The notes below the pieces were generated by a model that searched no databases, had not been told where the DNA came from, and saw only the letters and a program-made list of their open reading frames with translations. This document shows positions 1 to 9,245 of a stretch of 64,000 nucleotides of DNA, in pieces. The stretch's first letter is position 1, and each line of letters opens with the position of its first letter. The translations under genes and the position numbers were made by a program. This DNA comes from Pseudomonas sp. P7548 (GTDB lineage: Bacteria; Pseudomonadota; Gammaproteobacteria; Pseudomonadales; Pseudomonadaceae): assembly GCF_013386585.1 (NCBI RefSeq), contig NZ_JACARO010000070.1, positions 19,111 to 83,110 on the forward strand, written 5' to 3'.

Positions 1-2
1 GC

Positions 3-473
3 GTTCAGGATCCACTGGAAATCGTTGGTCTGCGTGACACTACCGTTACCACCTGCACCGGTGTTGAAATGTTCCGTAAGCTGCTCGACGAAGGTCGTGC
101 TGGCGAGAACTGCGGCGTTCTGCTGCGTGGTACCAAGCGTGACGACGTTGAGCGTGGCCAGGTTCTGGTTAAGCCAGGTTCGGTTAAGCCGCACACCAAG
201 TTCACCGCAGAAGTTTACGTTCTGAGCAAGGAAGAAGGCGGTCGTCACACCCCGTTCTTCAAAGGCTACCGTCCACAGTTCTACTTCCGTACTACTGACG
301 TGACCGGTAACTGCGAGCTGCCAGAAGGCGTTGAAATGGTAATGCCAGGCGATAACATTCAAATGACTGTTACCCTGATCAAAACCATCGCAATGGAAGA
401 CGGTCTGCGCTTCGCTATCCGTGAAGGCGGCCGTACCGTTGGTGCTGGCGTTGTAGCTAAAATCATCGAGTAA
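3..473 (+). CDS. tuf: Elongation factor Tu, C-terminal part (gene starts before the window)
   Basis: The reading frame is open from the window edge and gives about 156 residues covering EF-Tu domains 2 and 3; the GTPase domain lies upstream. Recognisable segments are GVEMFRKLLDEGRAGENCG, RGQVLVKPG, HTPFFKGYRPQFYFRT and the C-terminus GRTVGAGVVAKIIE. EF-Tu delivers aminoacyl-tRNA to the ribosome. The gene is followed by a strong terminator and then rpsJ, so this is the tuf copy that sits ahead of the S10 operon. Confidence 0.98.
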   Translation, partial: VQDPLEIVGLRDTTVTTCTGVEMFRKLLDEGRAGENCGVLLRGTKRDDVERGQVLVKPGSVKPHTKFTAEVYVLSKEEGGRHTPFFKGYRPQFYFRTTDVTGNCELPEGVEMVMPGDNIQMTVTLIKTIAMEDGLRFAIREGGRTVGAGVVAKIIE

Positions 474-504
474 TTATCTCTTCTGAGATAGTGCTGATGT
501 TTTG

Positions 505-536
505 AGAAAGCCCCCGCTCAGCGGGGGCTTTTTTAT
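505..536 (+). terminator. Intrinsic terminator of tuf
   Basis: GCCCCCGC and GCGGGGGC form a stem with a short TCA loop, preceded by AAA and followed by a run of T. It ends only about 5 bases before the -35 box of the S10 operon promoter. Confidence 0.95.
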
Positions 537-540
537 TGGG

Positions 541-569
541 TTGACACCTATCTGGGGCGTCTATAGAAT
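541..569 (+). promoter_or_regulatory. Sigma70 promoter of the S10 operon
   Basis: TTGACA (541-546) and TAGAAT (564-569) are separated by exactly 17 bases, close to the sigma70 consensus. Transcription would start near 576, giving a leader of about 56 nt that begins with a GC-rich hairpin (CGGGCGC / GCGCCCG, 585-601). Confidence 0.85.
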
Positions 570-631
570 TGCGCCTCCTTTTAACGGGCGCATTGCGCCC
601 GGTGGGAATAGCAGCCGGAGTCTGAAATCCA

Positions 632-943
632 ATGCAAAATCAGCAAATCCGTATCAGGTTGAAGGCTTTTGACCATCGCCTGATCGACCAATCCACCCAG
701 GAAATCGTGGAAACCGCGAAACGTACTGGTGCTCAAGTGCGTGGTCCAATTCCACTGCCTACCCGTAAAGAGCGGTTCACCGTTCTGGTCTCCCCGCACG
801 TCAACAAAGACGCGCGTGACCAGTACGAGATCCGTACTCATAAGCGCGTACTGGACATCGTCCAGCCAACGGATAAAACCGTTGATGCACTTATGAAGCT
901 CGATCTGGCGGCCGGTGTGGAAGTACAGATCAGCCTCGGCTAA
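632..943 (+). CDS. rpsJ: 30S ribosomal protein S10 / NusJ
   Basis: The 103-residue product is the full usual length of S10 and carries the conserved [15 protein letters not shown]-terminus, the [13 protein letters not shown] segment and the [12 protein letters not shown] loop. S10 is part of the 30S head and also serves as NusE in antitermination with NusB, which is encoded at about 44.8 kb. It is the first gene of the S10 operon, driven by the promoter at 541-569. GGAG at 615-618 is a long way (13 nt) from the ATG. Confidence 0.98.
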
Positions 944-1024
944 GACTCGGGTCTTAGTCGTGTAACGCTCTGAAATGGGCGGCCATAGCGGGTGAAAGCC
1001 CCGTACACTCATGAGGTTTACAAC

Positions 1025-1660
1025 ATGACTATTGGTGTAGTCGGTCGTAAATGCGGTATGACCCGTATTTTCACCGAAGAAGGTGTCTCCATTCCGGTCA
1101 CGGTCATTGAGATCGAGCCGAATCGCGTCACCCAGTTCAAAACTGAAGAAACCGATGGCTATCGTGCAGTGCAAGTCACTGTCGGCGAGCGTCGTGCTTC
1201 GCGCGTGACTGCTGCTCAAGCAGGTCACTTCGCTAAGGCAAACGTTGCAGCTGGTCGCACTGTCATGGAGTTCCGTCTTGAAGACGGCGACTACCAGGCT
1301 GGCGATCTGATCAACGCTGAAATCTTCGCTGCTGGTCAACTGGTTGATGTAACCGGTCAGTCCAAAGGTAAAGGCTTCCAGGGTACGATCAAGCGTTGGA
1401 ATTTCCGTGGCCAAGACAACACTCACGGTAACTCCGTTTCCCACCGCGTCCCGGGCTCTATTGGCCAGTGCCAGACTCCTGGTCGTGTATTCAAGGGCAA
1501 GAAAATGTCCGGTCATATGGGCGCTGAGCGCGTGACCGTGCAGTCCCTCGAAGTAGTGCGCGTCGACGCTGAACGCAATCTGTTGTTGGTCAAGGGTGCT
1601 GTTCCTGGCGCTACTGGCGGCAACCTGGTTGTACGTCCAGCGGCCAAGGCTCGCGGTTAA
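1025..1660 (+). CDS. rplC: 50S ribosomal protein L3
   Basis: I chose ATG 1025 because MTIGVVGRKCGMTRIF is the conserved L3 start; the open frame extends up to a GTG at 992 but that adds non-conserved residues. The 211-residue product has the usual length and the long loop motif KGKGFQGTIKRWNFRGQ that reaches the peptidyl transferase centre, with the glutamine-containing segment that PrmB methylates in enterobacteria (family knowledge). Confidence 0.98.
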   Translation: MTIGVVGRKCGMTRIFTEEGVSIPVTVIEIEPNRVTQFKTEETDGYRAVQVTVGERRASRVTAAQAGHFAKANVAAGRTVMEFRLEDGDYQAGDLINAEIFAAGQLVDVTGQSKGKGFQGTIKRWNFRGQDNTHGNSVSHRVPGSIGQCQTPGRVFKGKKMSGHMGAERVTVQSLEVVRVDAERNLLLVKGAVPGATGGNLVVRPAAKARG

Positions 1661-1672
1661 GGGGAAGCTGAC

Positions 1673-2275
1673 ATGCAATTAAATGTAAATGACGCTCAAG
1701 CGATCGAAGTTTCCGAACTGACATTTGGCGGCGAATTCAACGAGACGCTGGTTCACCAAGCAGTCGTGGCCTACATGGCCGGCGGCCGTCAAGGTAGCAA
1801 GCAGCAAAAGACCCGTTCCGACGTTCGTGGTGGCGGTAAGCGCCCTTGGCGTCAGAAAGGTACTGGCCGTGCTCGTGCCGGTACTATCCGTAGCCCAATC
1901 TGGCGTGGCGGCGGTACCACTTTCGCAGCTCGTCCGCAGGATCACTCGCAGAAGCTCAACAAGAAGATGTACCGCGCAGCTCTGCGCTCCATCCTTGCTG
2001 AACTCGTGCGTACCGACCGCCTGGTCGTGGTTCAGGACTTCGCTGTTGAAAGCCCGAAAACCAAAGATCTGCTGGGCAAACTGAACAACATGAGCCTGAC
2101 CGACGTTTTGATCGTGTCGGAAGCTGTTGATCAGAACCTGTACCTGGCTGCTCGTAACCTGCCACACGTTGATGTACGTGACGTGCAAGGTTCCGATCCA
2201 GTTAGTCTGATCGCATACGACAAGGTGTTGATCACCGTGTCGGCCGTGAAGAAATTCGAGGAGCTGCTGGGATGA
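1673..2275 (+). CDS. rplD: 50S ribosomal protein L4
   Basis: A 200-residue L4 with the basic internal loop ([23 protein letters not shown] region, residues 37-60) that lines the exit tunnel. L4 represses the S10 operon through a leader in E. coli; the short leader here (see findings) makes the same mechanism doubtful. It overlaps rplW by 4 bases (ATGA), which suggests coupled translation. Confidence 0.98.
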
Positions 2276-2571
2276 ACCAGGAACGCGTATTTAAAGTTCT
2301 GCTTGGCCCGCACGTTTCCGAAAAGGCTACGGTTCTGGCTGACAAGAAAGGCCAGTTCGTTTTCAAGGTTGCAACTGACGCAACCAAGCTGGAAATCAAG
2401 AAGGCCGTCGAAAGCCTGTTCAGCGTGAAAGTAGAGCGTGTTACTACCCTGAACGTTCTGGGTAAGAGCAAGCGCACTGCTCGCGGTCTGGGCAAGCGTA
2501 ATGACTGGAAGAAGGCAGTTATCTCCCTTCAGCCAGGCCAAGATCTCGATTTCAGCAGCAGTGCTGAGTAA
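2272..2571 (+). CDS. rplW: 50S ribosomal protein L23
   Basis: The 99-residue product has the conserved [13 protein letters not shown] start and [17 protein letters not shown] segment. L23 lies at the tunnel exit and docks trigger factor and SRP. The ATG overlaps the rplD stop. Confidence 0.98.
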
Positions 2572-2585
2572 GGAAGGGGTGCATC

Positions 2586-3410
2586 ATGGCAATCGTTAAA
2601 TGCAAACCGACTTCCCCTGGCCGCCGTTTTGTGGTCAAGGTGGTCAACCAGGAGCTGCATAAAGGCGCTCCTCACGCACCGCTGCTCGAGAAGAAATCGA
2701 AGTCTGGTGGTCGTAACAACAATGGTCGTATTACCACTCGTCACATCGGTGGTGGCCATAAGCAGCATTATCGTCTGGTCGATTTCCGTCGCAACGACAA
2801 AGATGGCATCGCTGCCACTGTCGAGCGTATCGAATACGATCCAAACCGTACTGCTCACATCGCTCTGCTGCTGTACGCAGATGGCGAGCGTCGCTACATC
2901 ATCGCCCCTAAAGGCGTGAGCGCTGGCGACCAGCTGATCGCAGGTGCCTTGGCACCGATCAAGCCGGGCAACGCTCTGCAACTGCGCAACATTCCAGTTG
3001 GTAGCACCGTACACGGCATCGAATTGAAGCCAGGTAAAGGCGCACAGATCGCTCGTTCCGCTGGTGCTTCGGCTCAGCTGATCGCTCGTGAAGGTGTCTA
3101 CGTGACCCTGCGTCTGCGTTCTGGTGAGATGCGTAAAGTGCTGGCTGAGTGCCGCGCGACCCTGGGCGAAGTCTCGAACTCCGAGCACAGCCTGCGTTCG
3201 CTGGGTAAAGCTGGTGCCAAACGCTGGCGTGGCGTTCGCCCAACCGTTCGTGGTGTTGCCATGAACCCGGTTGACCACCCACACGGTGGTGGTGAAGGTC
3301 GTACCTCTGGTGGTCGTCATCCGGTATCGCCATGGGGCTTCCCGACTAAGGGCGCGAAGACTCGTGGTAATAAGCGTACCGACAAAATGATCGTCCGTCG
3401 TCGCAAGTAA
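2586..3410 (+). CDS. rplB: 50S ribosomal protein L2
   Basis: A 274-residue L2 with the zinc-free RNA-binding core, the [19 protein letters not shown] motif near residue 50 and the [14 protein letters not shown] motif near residue 225 containing the conserved histidine close to the peptidyl transferase centre. The AAGGAAGGGGTGCATC leader provides a strong ribosome binding site. Confidence 0.98.
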
Positions 3411-3426
3411 ATAGAGGGATACGACA

Positions 3427-3702
3427 GTGCCACGTTCTCTGAAAAAAGGTCCTTTTATTGATCTTCACCTACTGAAGAAGATCGAAGTGGCGGCGGAAAA
3501 GAACGATCGCAAACCAGTTAAGACCTGGTCGCGTCGTTCGATGATCCTGCCACAAATGGTCGGTCTGACCATCGCAGTACACAACGGTCGTCAACACGTC
3601 CCAGTTCTCGTTAACGAAGACATGGTCGGCCACAAACTGGGCGAGTTCGCCGGTACCCGCACTTATCGTGGGCACGTGGCAGACAAGAAAGCCAAGCGTT
3701 AA
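3427..3702 (+). CDS. rpsS: 30S ribosomal protein S19
   Basis: A GTG start gives the conserved [12 protein letters not shown]-terminus; no ATG is better placed. The product is 91 residues, the usual length, ending in [10 protein letters not shown]19 pairs with S13 in the 30S head. Confidence 0.97.
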
Positions 3703-3713
3703 GGGGTAAGGAA

Positions 3714-4046
3714 ATGGAAGTAGCCGCTAAGTTGTCGGGCGCTCGAATCTCCGCCCAGAAAGCCCGCTTGGTCGCCGACCAGATCCGCGGGAAGAAGGTG
3801 GGCGAAGCGCTCAACCTGTTGGCTTTCAGCAGTAAGAAAGCCGCCGAGATCATGAAGAAAGTGCTGGAGTCGGCCGTAGCCAACGCCGAGCATAACGAAG
3901 GCGCAGACGTTGATGACCTGAAGGTCAGCACCGTTTTCGTCAACGAAGGGCGTTCGCTGAAGCGCATCATGCCACGTGCCAAAGGCCGTGCTGATCGCAT
4001 CGTCAAGCGGTCTTGCCATATCACTGTCAAGGTTGCTGACAAGTAA
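3714..4046 (+). CDS. rplV: 50S ribosomal protein L22
   Basis: The 110-residue product begins [19 protein letters not shown] and holds the beta-hairpin [17 protein letters not shown] that narrows the exit tunnel and is a site of macrolide resistance changes in other bacteria. Confidence 0.98.
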
Positions 4047-4059
4047 CGGAGTCGAAGAG

Positions 4060-4746
4060 ATGGGTCAGAAAGTACATCCCATTGGCATTCGCCTGGGAAT
4101 CGTCAAGGAGCACACCTCCGTCTGGTACGCAGACGGTCGGACTTATGCGGACTACTTGTTCGCTGATCTGAAGGTGCGTGAGTATCTCCAAGACAAACTA
4201 AAAAGCGCGTCCGTAAGCCGTATCGATATCCATCGTCCGGCCCAAACTGCACGTATCACCATCCACACCGCTCGTCCAGGTATCGTTATCGGGAAGAAAG
4301 GTGAAGATGTTGAGAAACTGCGTCAGGACCTGACCAAGCAAATGGGTGTGCCTGTGCACATCAATATCGAAGAGATCCGCAAGCCGGAGCTCGACGGTAT
4401 GCTGGTTGCGCAGAGCGTAGCTCAGCAGCTGGAGCGTCGCGTAATGTTCCGTCGCGCTATGAAGCGCGCCGTACAGAACGCCATGCGCATTGGTGCCAAA
4501 GGCATCAAAATCCAAGTGAGCGGTCGTCTCGGCGGTGCTGAAATCGCACGTACTGAATGGTATCGCGAAGGTCGTGTGCCACTGCACACCCTGCGTGCCG
4601 ACATCGACTATGCCAACTACGAAGCTCACACCACTTACGGTGTGATCGGTGTAAAGGTTTGGATCTTCAAAGGCGAAGTAATTGGTGGTCGCCAAGAAGA
4701 ACTGAAACCACAAGCACCAGCGCCTCGTAAAAAAGCTGCTAAGTAA
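4060..4746 (+). CDS. rpsC: 30S ribosomal protein S3
   Basis: ATG 4060 gives the conserved [14 protein letters not shown] start behind CGGAGTCGAAGAG; the frame is open further upstream but that part overlaps rplV and is not conserved. The 228-residue protein has the KH domain GxxG loop ([13 protein letters not shown]) and the C-terminal [16 protein letters not shown] segment. The C-terminal tail is Pro/Ala/Lys-rich. Confidence 0.98.
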
Positions 4747-4758
4747 GGGGTACGCCAA

Positions 4759-5172
4759 ATGTTGCAACCTAAGCGTACGAAGTTCCGCAAGCAGATGACA
4801 GGCCACAACCGTGGTCTGGCTCAGCGCGGTAGCAAAGTCAGCTTCGGCGAGTTCGCGCTGAAGTCTGTAGCTCGTGGTCGTCTCACCGCTCGTCAGATCG
4901 AGTCAGCGCGTCGTGCTCTGACCCGTCACGTAAAACGTGGTGGCAAGATCTGGATCCGTGTATTCCCGGACAAGCCGATCTCCAAAAAGCCTCTCGAGGT
5001 TCGGATGGGTAAAGGTAAGGGTAACGTGGAATACTGGGTAGCCCAGATTCAGCCAGGCAAAGTCCTGTATGAAATCGAGGGTGTTTCTGAAGAGCTGGCG
5101 CGTGAGGCTTTCGCCCTGGCTGCTGCAAAGCTGCCGCTCGCCACCTCCTTTGTTAAACGGACGGTGATGTGA
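4759..5172 (+). CDS. rplP: 50S ribosomal protein L16
   Basis: A 137-residue L16 ([19 protein letters not shown] start, [22 protein letters not shown] core). It helps place the A-site tRNA. The stop overlaps the rpmC start (TGATG). Confidence 0.98.
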
Positions 5173-5363
5173 TGAAAGCGAATGAACTTCGTGAAAAATC
5201 CGCACAGCAGCTGAACGAGCAACTGCTCGGCCTGCTGCGCGACCAGTTCAATCTGCGTATGCAGAAAGCAACTGGCCAGTTGGGGCAGTCTCATCTGCTC
5301 TCGCAAGTTAAGCGTGACATCGCTCGCGTGAAGACTGTGCTCAACCAGCAGGCAGGTAAGTGA
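5172..5363 (+). CDS. rpmC: 50S ribosomal protein L29
   Basis: ATG 5172 overlaps the rplP stop by one base; a GTG three bases earlier is in frame but less likely. The product is 63 residues ([19 protein letters not shown], ending NQQAGK), a two-helix protein near the tunnel exit. Confidence 0.96.
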
Positions 5364-5365
5364 TC

Positions 5366-5632
5366 ATGGCTGAAGCCGAAAAGACTGTCCGTACGCTGAC
5401 TGGCCGTGTTGTCAGCGACAAGATGGACAAAACCATCACCGTTCTGATCGAGCGTCGCGTTAAGCACCCGATCTACGGTAAATATGTTAAGCGTTCGACT
5501 AAGCTGCACGCGCACGACGAAACCAATCAGTGCCACATCGGCGACAAAGTCACTATTCGTGAAACTCGTCCGCTGGCCAAGACCAAGTCTTGGGCACTGG
5601 TTGATGTTCTCGAACGCGCTGTGGAAGTCTAA
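5366..5632 (+). CDS. rpsQ: 30S ribosomal protein S17
   Basis: ATG 5366 lies 2 bases after the rpmC stop and gives an 88-residue protein with the OB-fold motif RTLTGRVVSDKMDKTI and the VKHPIYGKYVKRSTK segment. An upstream in-frame GTG at 5360 is unlikely because it overlaps rpmC. Last gene of the S10 block. Confidence 0.96.
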   Translation: MAEAEKTVRTLTGRVVSDKMDKTITVLIERRVKHPIYGKYVKRSTKLHAHDETNQCHIGDKVTIRETRPLAKTKSWALVDVLERAVEV

Positions 5633-5655
5633 GGACTAGGGGTCGGAGAAATTAT

Positions 5656-6024
5656 ATGATTCAGACTCAATCCATGCTCGATGTGGCCGATAACAGCGGC
5701 GCTCGCCGTGTTATGTGCATCAAGGTGCTGGGTGGCTCCCATCGTCGTTACGCTGGTATCGGTGACATCATCAAAGTTACCGTGAAGGAAGCAATTCCTC
5801 GCGGTAAGGTGAAAAAAGGCCAAGTGATGACTGCTGTTGTAGTCCGCACTCGTCACGGCGTACGCCGTGCAGATGGCTCCATTATCCGCTTTGATGGCAA
5901 CGCTGCTGTTCTTCTGAACAACAAGCAAGAGCCGATCGGCACCCGTATCTTTGGGCCAGTGACCCGTGAACTTCGTACTGAGAAGTTCATGAAGATCGTC
6001 TCGCTCGCCCCAGAAGTGCTGTAA
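5656..6024 (+). CDS. rplN: 50S ribosomal protein L14
   Basis: A 122-residue L14 beginning MIQTQSMLDVADNSGARRVMCI and ending LAPEVL. It bridges to the 30S subunit and binds the silencing factor RsfS. First gene of the spc block; only 23 bases separate it from rpsQ, so it is probably read from the S10 promoter. Confidence 0.98.
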   Translation: MIQTQSMLDVADNSGARRVMCIKVLGGSHRRYAGIGDIIKVTVKEAIPRGKVKKGQVMTAVVVRTRHGVRRADGSIIRFDGNAAVLLNNKQEPIGTRIFGPVTRELRTEKFMKIVSLAPEVL

Positions 6025-6035
6025 GGAGATCCGAC

Positions 6036-6350
6036 ATGCAAAAGATTCGTCGTGACGACGAGATCATCGTGATCGCCGGCAAAGACAAAGGTAAGCGCGG
6101 TAAGGTGCTGAAGGTTCTCGCTGACGACCGTCTGGTCGTTGGTGGTCTGAACCTGGTCAAGCGTCATACCAAGCCTAACCCGATGTCGGGCGTACAGGGC
6201 GGTATCGTCGAGAAAGAAGCGCCACTGCACGCTTCTAACGTCGCCATCTTCAACGGCGAAACCAACAAGGCTGACCGCGTTGGTTTCAAAGTAGAAGACG
6301 GTAAGAAAATTCGTGTCTTCAAGTCGACCCAAAAAGCGGTTGATGCTTGA
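6036..6350 (+). CDS. rplX: 50S ribosomal protein L24
   Basis: The 104-residue product carries the KOW motif (IVIAGKDKGKRGKVLKVL, residues 9-26) followed by NLVKRHTKPNP. L24 starts 50S assembly. AAGGAG precedes the ATG. Confidence 0.98.
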   Translation: MQKIRRDDEIIVIAGKDKGKRGKVLKVLADDRLVVGGLNLVKRHTKPNPMSGVQGGIVEKEAPLHASNVAIFNGETNKADRVGFKVEDGKKIRVFKSTQKAVDA

Positions 6351-6372
6351 ACACTGCTAGGTAGATAAGACC

Positions 6373-6912
6373 ATGGCACGACTACAAGAGATTTACCGGA
6401 AGGAAATCGCCCCCAAGCTTAAGGAAGAACTTAAGCTCGGGAACGTGATGGAAGTTCCGCGCGTCACCAAAATCACCCTGAACATGGGTCTGGGCGAAGC
6501 GATCGGCGACAAAAAAGTCATCGAGCACGCTGTTGCTGACCTGGAAAAGATCACCGGCCAGAAAGTCGTTGTGACCTACGCTCGGAAATCCATCGCTGGC
6601 TTTAAAGTCCGTGAAGGTTGGCCGATCGGCGTCAAAGTGACCCTGCGCCGTGAGCGTATGTACGAGTTCCTGGATCGTCTGCTGTCGATCTCCCTGCCTC
6701 GGGTTCGCGACTTCCGCGGCCTGAATGCCAAGTCCTTCGACGGTCGTGGTAACTACAGCATGGGCGTGAAAGAGCAGATCATCTTCCCGGAAATCGACTA
6801 CGACAAGATCGATGCTCTCCGCGGTCTGGACATCACCCTGACCACCACTGCCAAGAACGATGATGAAGGTCGCGCCCTGTTGCGTGCTTTCAAATTCCCG
6901 TTCCGCAACTGA
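6373..6912 (+). CDS. rplE: 50S ribosomal protein L5
   Basis: A 179-residue L5 with the VTKITLNMGLGEAIGDKK segment and the FRGLNAKSFDGRGNYSMG loop. It binds 5S rRNA. In E. coli the S8 repressor site of the spc mRNA lies near the start of this gene; I did not establish an equivalent here. Confidence 0.98.
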   Translation: MARLQEIYRKEIAPKLKEELKLGNVMEVPRVTKITLNMGLGEAIGDKKVIEHAVADLEKITGQKVVVTYARKSIAGFKVREGWPIGVKVTLRRERMYEFLDRLLSISLPRVRDFRGLNAKSFDGRGNYSMGVKEQIIFPEIDYDKIDALRGLDITLTTTAKNDDEGRALLRAFKFPFRN

Positions 6913-6925
6913 TTGGAGTAGGACC

Positions 6926-7231
6926 ATGGCCAAGATGAGCATGAAAAACCGCGAGCTGAAGCGTCAGCTCACGGTTGCCAAGTACGCCAAGAAGCGTGCA
7001 GCACTGAAAGCAATCATCGTTGATCTGAACGCAAGTCCAGAAGCGCGTTGGGAAGCTACAGTTGCCCTGCAGAAGCAGCCACGTGACGCAAGCGCTTCGC
7101 GCATGCGTAACCGCTGCCGCCTGACCGGTCGTCCACACGGCGTTTACCGCAAGTTCGGCCTCGGCCGTAACAAACTGCGTGAAGCGGCAATGCGTGGTGA
7201 CGTACCAGGTCTGGTTAAAGCCAGCTGGTAA
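6926..7231 (+). CDS. rpsN: 30S ribosomal protein S14 (zinc-free type)
   Basis: ATG 6926 behind TTGGAGTAGGACC gives a 101-residue protein. It has a single cysteine (RNRCRLTGRPHG), so it is the long C-minus form that does not bind zinc. It is followed by a terminator and a new promoter rather than directly by rpsH. Confidence 0.98.
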   Translation: MAKMSMKNRELKRQLTVAKYAKKRAALKAIIVDLNASPEARWEATVALQKQPRDASASRMRNRCRLTGRPHGVYRKFGLGRNKLREAAMRGDVPGLVKASW

Positions 7232-7293
7232 GTACTTTCAAAGTCCGGGTGGTTGGCGTCGCAAGATAGCGACCACCGGTGACCTTGAATCTG

Positions 7294-7320
7294 GAACAAG
7301 CCCCTTTTGGGGCTTGTTTC
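7294..7320 (+). terminator. Terminator-like hairpin inside the spc block
   Basis: ACAAGCCCC and GGGGCTTGT form a 9-bp stem around a TTTT loop, with only a short T run (TTTC) after it. It may attenuate transcription between rpsN and rpsH. The next -35 box overlaps its 3' side. Confidence 0.75.
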
Positions 7321-7342
7321 ATTTCCGGAGTGTGTCTAGAAT
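7314..7342 (+). promoter_or_regulatory. Sigma70 promoter for rpsH and downstream genes
   Basis: TTGTTT (7314-7319) and TAGAAT (7337-7342) are spaced by 17 bases; the -10 is identical to that of the S10 promoter. A leader of about 90 nt follows, containing a small hairpin TAGCC-GCAA-GGCTA (7398-7411) directly followed by ATTTTTTT, which might act as an attenuator. Confidence 0.7.
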
Positions 7343-7439
7343 ACCCGGCTCGCCTGAGCCCGTGTTTTCTATGCCCGGAGATTCTCGGCGACATATGTAG
7401 CCGCAAGGCTAATTTTTTTGTATTAGGAGCGTCTAGCCC

Positions 7440-7832
7440 ATGAGTATGCAGGACCCGTTAGCGGACATGCTAACTCGTATCCGTAATGCCCAGATGGCTG
7501 AAAAGTCCGTCGTAAGCATGCCATCTTCCAAGTTGAAGGTAGCTGTTGCCAAAGTCCTGAAAGACGAAGGCTACATTGCGGGTTATCAGATCAGCAGCGA
7601 TGTAAAAGCACTGCTGTCCATCGAGCTGAAGTACTTCGAAGGCCGTTCGGTCATCGAGGAAGTGAAGCGCGTTAGCCGTCCAGGCCTGCGTCAGTACAAG
7701 TCCGCTGAAGATCTGCCGAAAGTTCGTGGCGGTCTGGGCGTGTCTATCGTCTCCACCAACAAAGGTGTGATGACGGATCGTGCTGCGCGCGCTGCCGGTG
7801 TCGGCGGCGAAGTTCTTTGCACTGTGTTCTAA
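7440..7832 (+). CDS. rpsH: 30S ribosomal protein S8
   Basis: The 130-residue S8 begins MSMQDPLADMLTRIRNAQ and ends GGEVLCTVF. It is a primary 16S rRNA binder and the translational repressor of spc genes in E. coli. Here it opens a new transcription unit behind its own promoter, 208 bases after rpsN. Confidence 0.98.
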   Translation: MSMQDPLADMLTRIRNAQMAEKSVVSMPSSKLKVAVAKVLKDEGYIAGYQISSDVKALLSIELKYFEGRSVIEEVKRVSRPGLRQYKSAEDLPKVRGGLGVSIVSTNKGVMTDRAARAAGVGGEVLCTVF

Positions 7833-7844
7833 GGGGGGATAAGC

Positions 7845-8378
7845 ATGTCTCGCGTCGCTAAGAACCCCGTTAAGCTGCCAGCCGGTGTCGAAGTCAAATT
7901 CGCAGGCCAACAGCTTTCGGTGAAGGGTGCCAAGGGTACTCTTGAACTGAACATCCATTCGTCCGTTGAGATCGTTGAAGAAGCTGGTGAGCTGCGTTTC
8001 GCTGCTCGCAATGGCGATCAACAAACTCGCGCAATGGCCGGTACCACGCGTGCGTTGGTAAACAACATGGTCCAAGGCGTAAGCCAAGGCTTTGAGCGCA
8101 AGCTCCAGCTGGTCGGTGTTGGTTACAAGGCGCAAGCAAAAGGCACGGTTTTGAACCTGGCCCTTGGCTTCTCGCACCCTGTGGATTACGAACTGCCAGC
8201 GGGCATCACTGCTGAGACCCCTAGCCAGACCGATATCCTGATCAAGGGCATCGATAAGCAGCTGGTAGGTCAAGTGGCCGCTGAGATCCGCGACTTCCGT
8301 CCACCAGAGCCGTACAAAGGCAAAGGTGTGCGCTACGCGGACGAAGTCGTCCGTCGTAAAGAAGCCAAGAAGAAGTAG
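7845..8378 (+). CDS. rplF: 50S ribosomal protein L6
   Basis: A 177-residue L6 (MSRVAKNPVKLPAGVEVKF start) with the C-terminal PEPYKGKGVRYADE signature. It supports the factor-binding site near the sarcin-ricin loop. Confidence 0.98.
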   Translation: MSRVAKNPVKLPAGVEVKFAGQQLSVKGAKGTLELNIHSSVEIVEEAGELRFAARNGDQQTRAMAGTTRALVNNMVQGVSQGFERKLQLVGVGYKAQAKGTVLNLALGFSHPVDYELPAGITAETPSQTDILIKGIDKQLVGQVAAEIRDFRPPEPYKGKGVRYADEVVRRKEAKKK

Positions 8379-8388
8379 GGCATAGCAA

Positions 8389-8739
8389 ATGACCGACAAA
8401 AAAGTTACTCGACTGCGTCGCGCTCGCAAAGCACGCCTGAAAATGCACGAACTCGAAGTCGTGCGTCTCTGCGTGTTCCGCTCGTCGCAGCACATCTACG
8501 CCCAGGTCATCTCGGCCGACGGCAACAAAGTCCTGGCAAGCGCCTCGACTTTGGATAAAGAACTGCGTGATGGTGCCACCGGCAACATCGACGCGGCCAC
8601 AAAGGTTGGCCAGCTGGTCGCTACGCGTGCTAAGGCCGCTGGCGTCTCGCAAGTGGCTTTCGACCGCTCTGGCTTCAAGTACCACGGTCGCGTGAAAGCG
8701 CTGGCTGATGCTGCTCGTGAAGCTGGGCTGGAGTTCTAA
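8389..8739 (+). CDS. rplR: 50S ribosomal protein L18
   Basis: The 116-residue L18 binds 5S rRNA. VRLCVFRSSQHIYAQVI and the C-terminal FDRSGFKYHGRVKALADAAR match the family. Only 3 bases separate it from rpsE. Confidence 0.98.
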   Translation: MTDKKVTRLRRARKARLKMHELEVVRLCVFRSSQHIYAQVISADGNKVLASASTLDKELRDGATGNIDAATKVGQLVATRAKAAGVSQVAFDRSGFKYHGRVKALADAAREAGLEF

Positions 8740-8742
8740 GTT

Positions 8743-9243
8743 ATGTCAAATAACGACCAAAAGCGCGACGAAGGCTACATTGAGAAGCTGGTTCAAGTTA
8801 ACCGCGTAGCCAAAACCGTTAAAGGCGGCCGTATCTTCACTTTCACCGCGTTGACCGTGGTAGGTGATGGTAAAGGGCGTGTTGGCTTCGGCCGTGGCAA
8901 GTCGCGTGAAGTGCCTGCTGCAATCCAGAAGGCTATGGAAGCTGCTCGTCGCAACATGATCCAAGTTGATCTGAACGGCACCACTCTGCAGTACGCAATG
9001 AAGTCTGCCCATGGCGCTTCGAAGGTGTACATGCAGCCTGCTTCTGAAGGTACCGGTATCATCGCTGGCGGCGCTATGCGTGCTGTCCTCGAAGTTGCTG
9101 GCGTTCAGAACGTTCTGGCCAAGTGCTACGGCTCGACTAACCCGGTAAACGTGGTTCACGCCACCTTTAAGGGTCTGAAGGCTATGCAATCTCCTGAGTC
9201 CATCGCTGCCAAGCGTGGCCTGACTGTCAAGGAGATCTTCTGA
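8743..9243 (+). CDS. rpsE: 30S ribosomal protein S5
   Basis: A 166-residue S5 with the dsRNA-binding-like N-terminal domain ([20 protein letters not shown], spectinomycin contact region) and the second domain [19 protein letters not shown]. Confidence 0.98.
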
Positions 9244-9245
9244 TC

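Noticed and set aside
992..1024. Upstream GTG start for rplC
   Set aside because: Adds 11 residues absent from the L3 family; ATG 1025 matches the conserved start.
3976..4059. Extended start for rpsC
   Set aside because: The extra 28 codons overlap rplV in another frame and are not part of S3.
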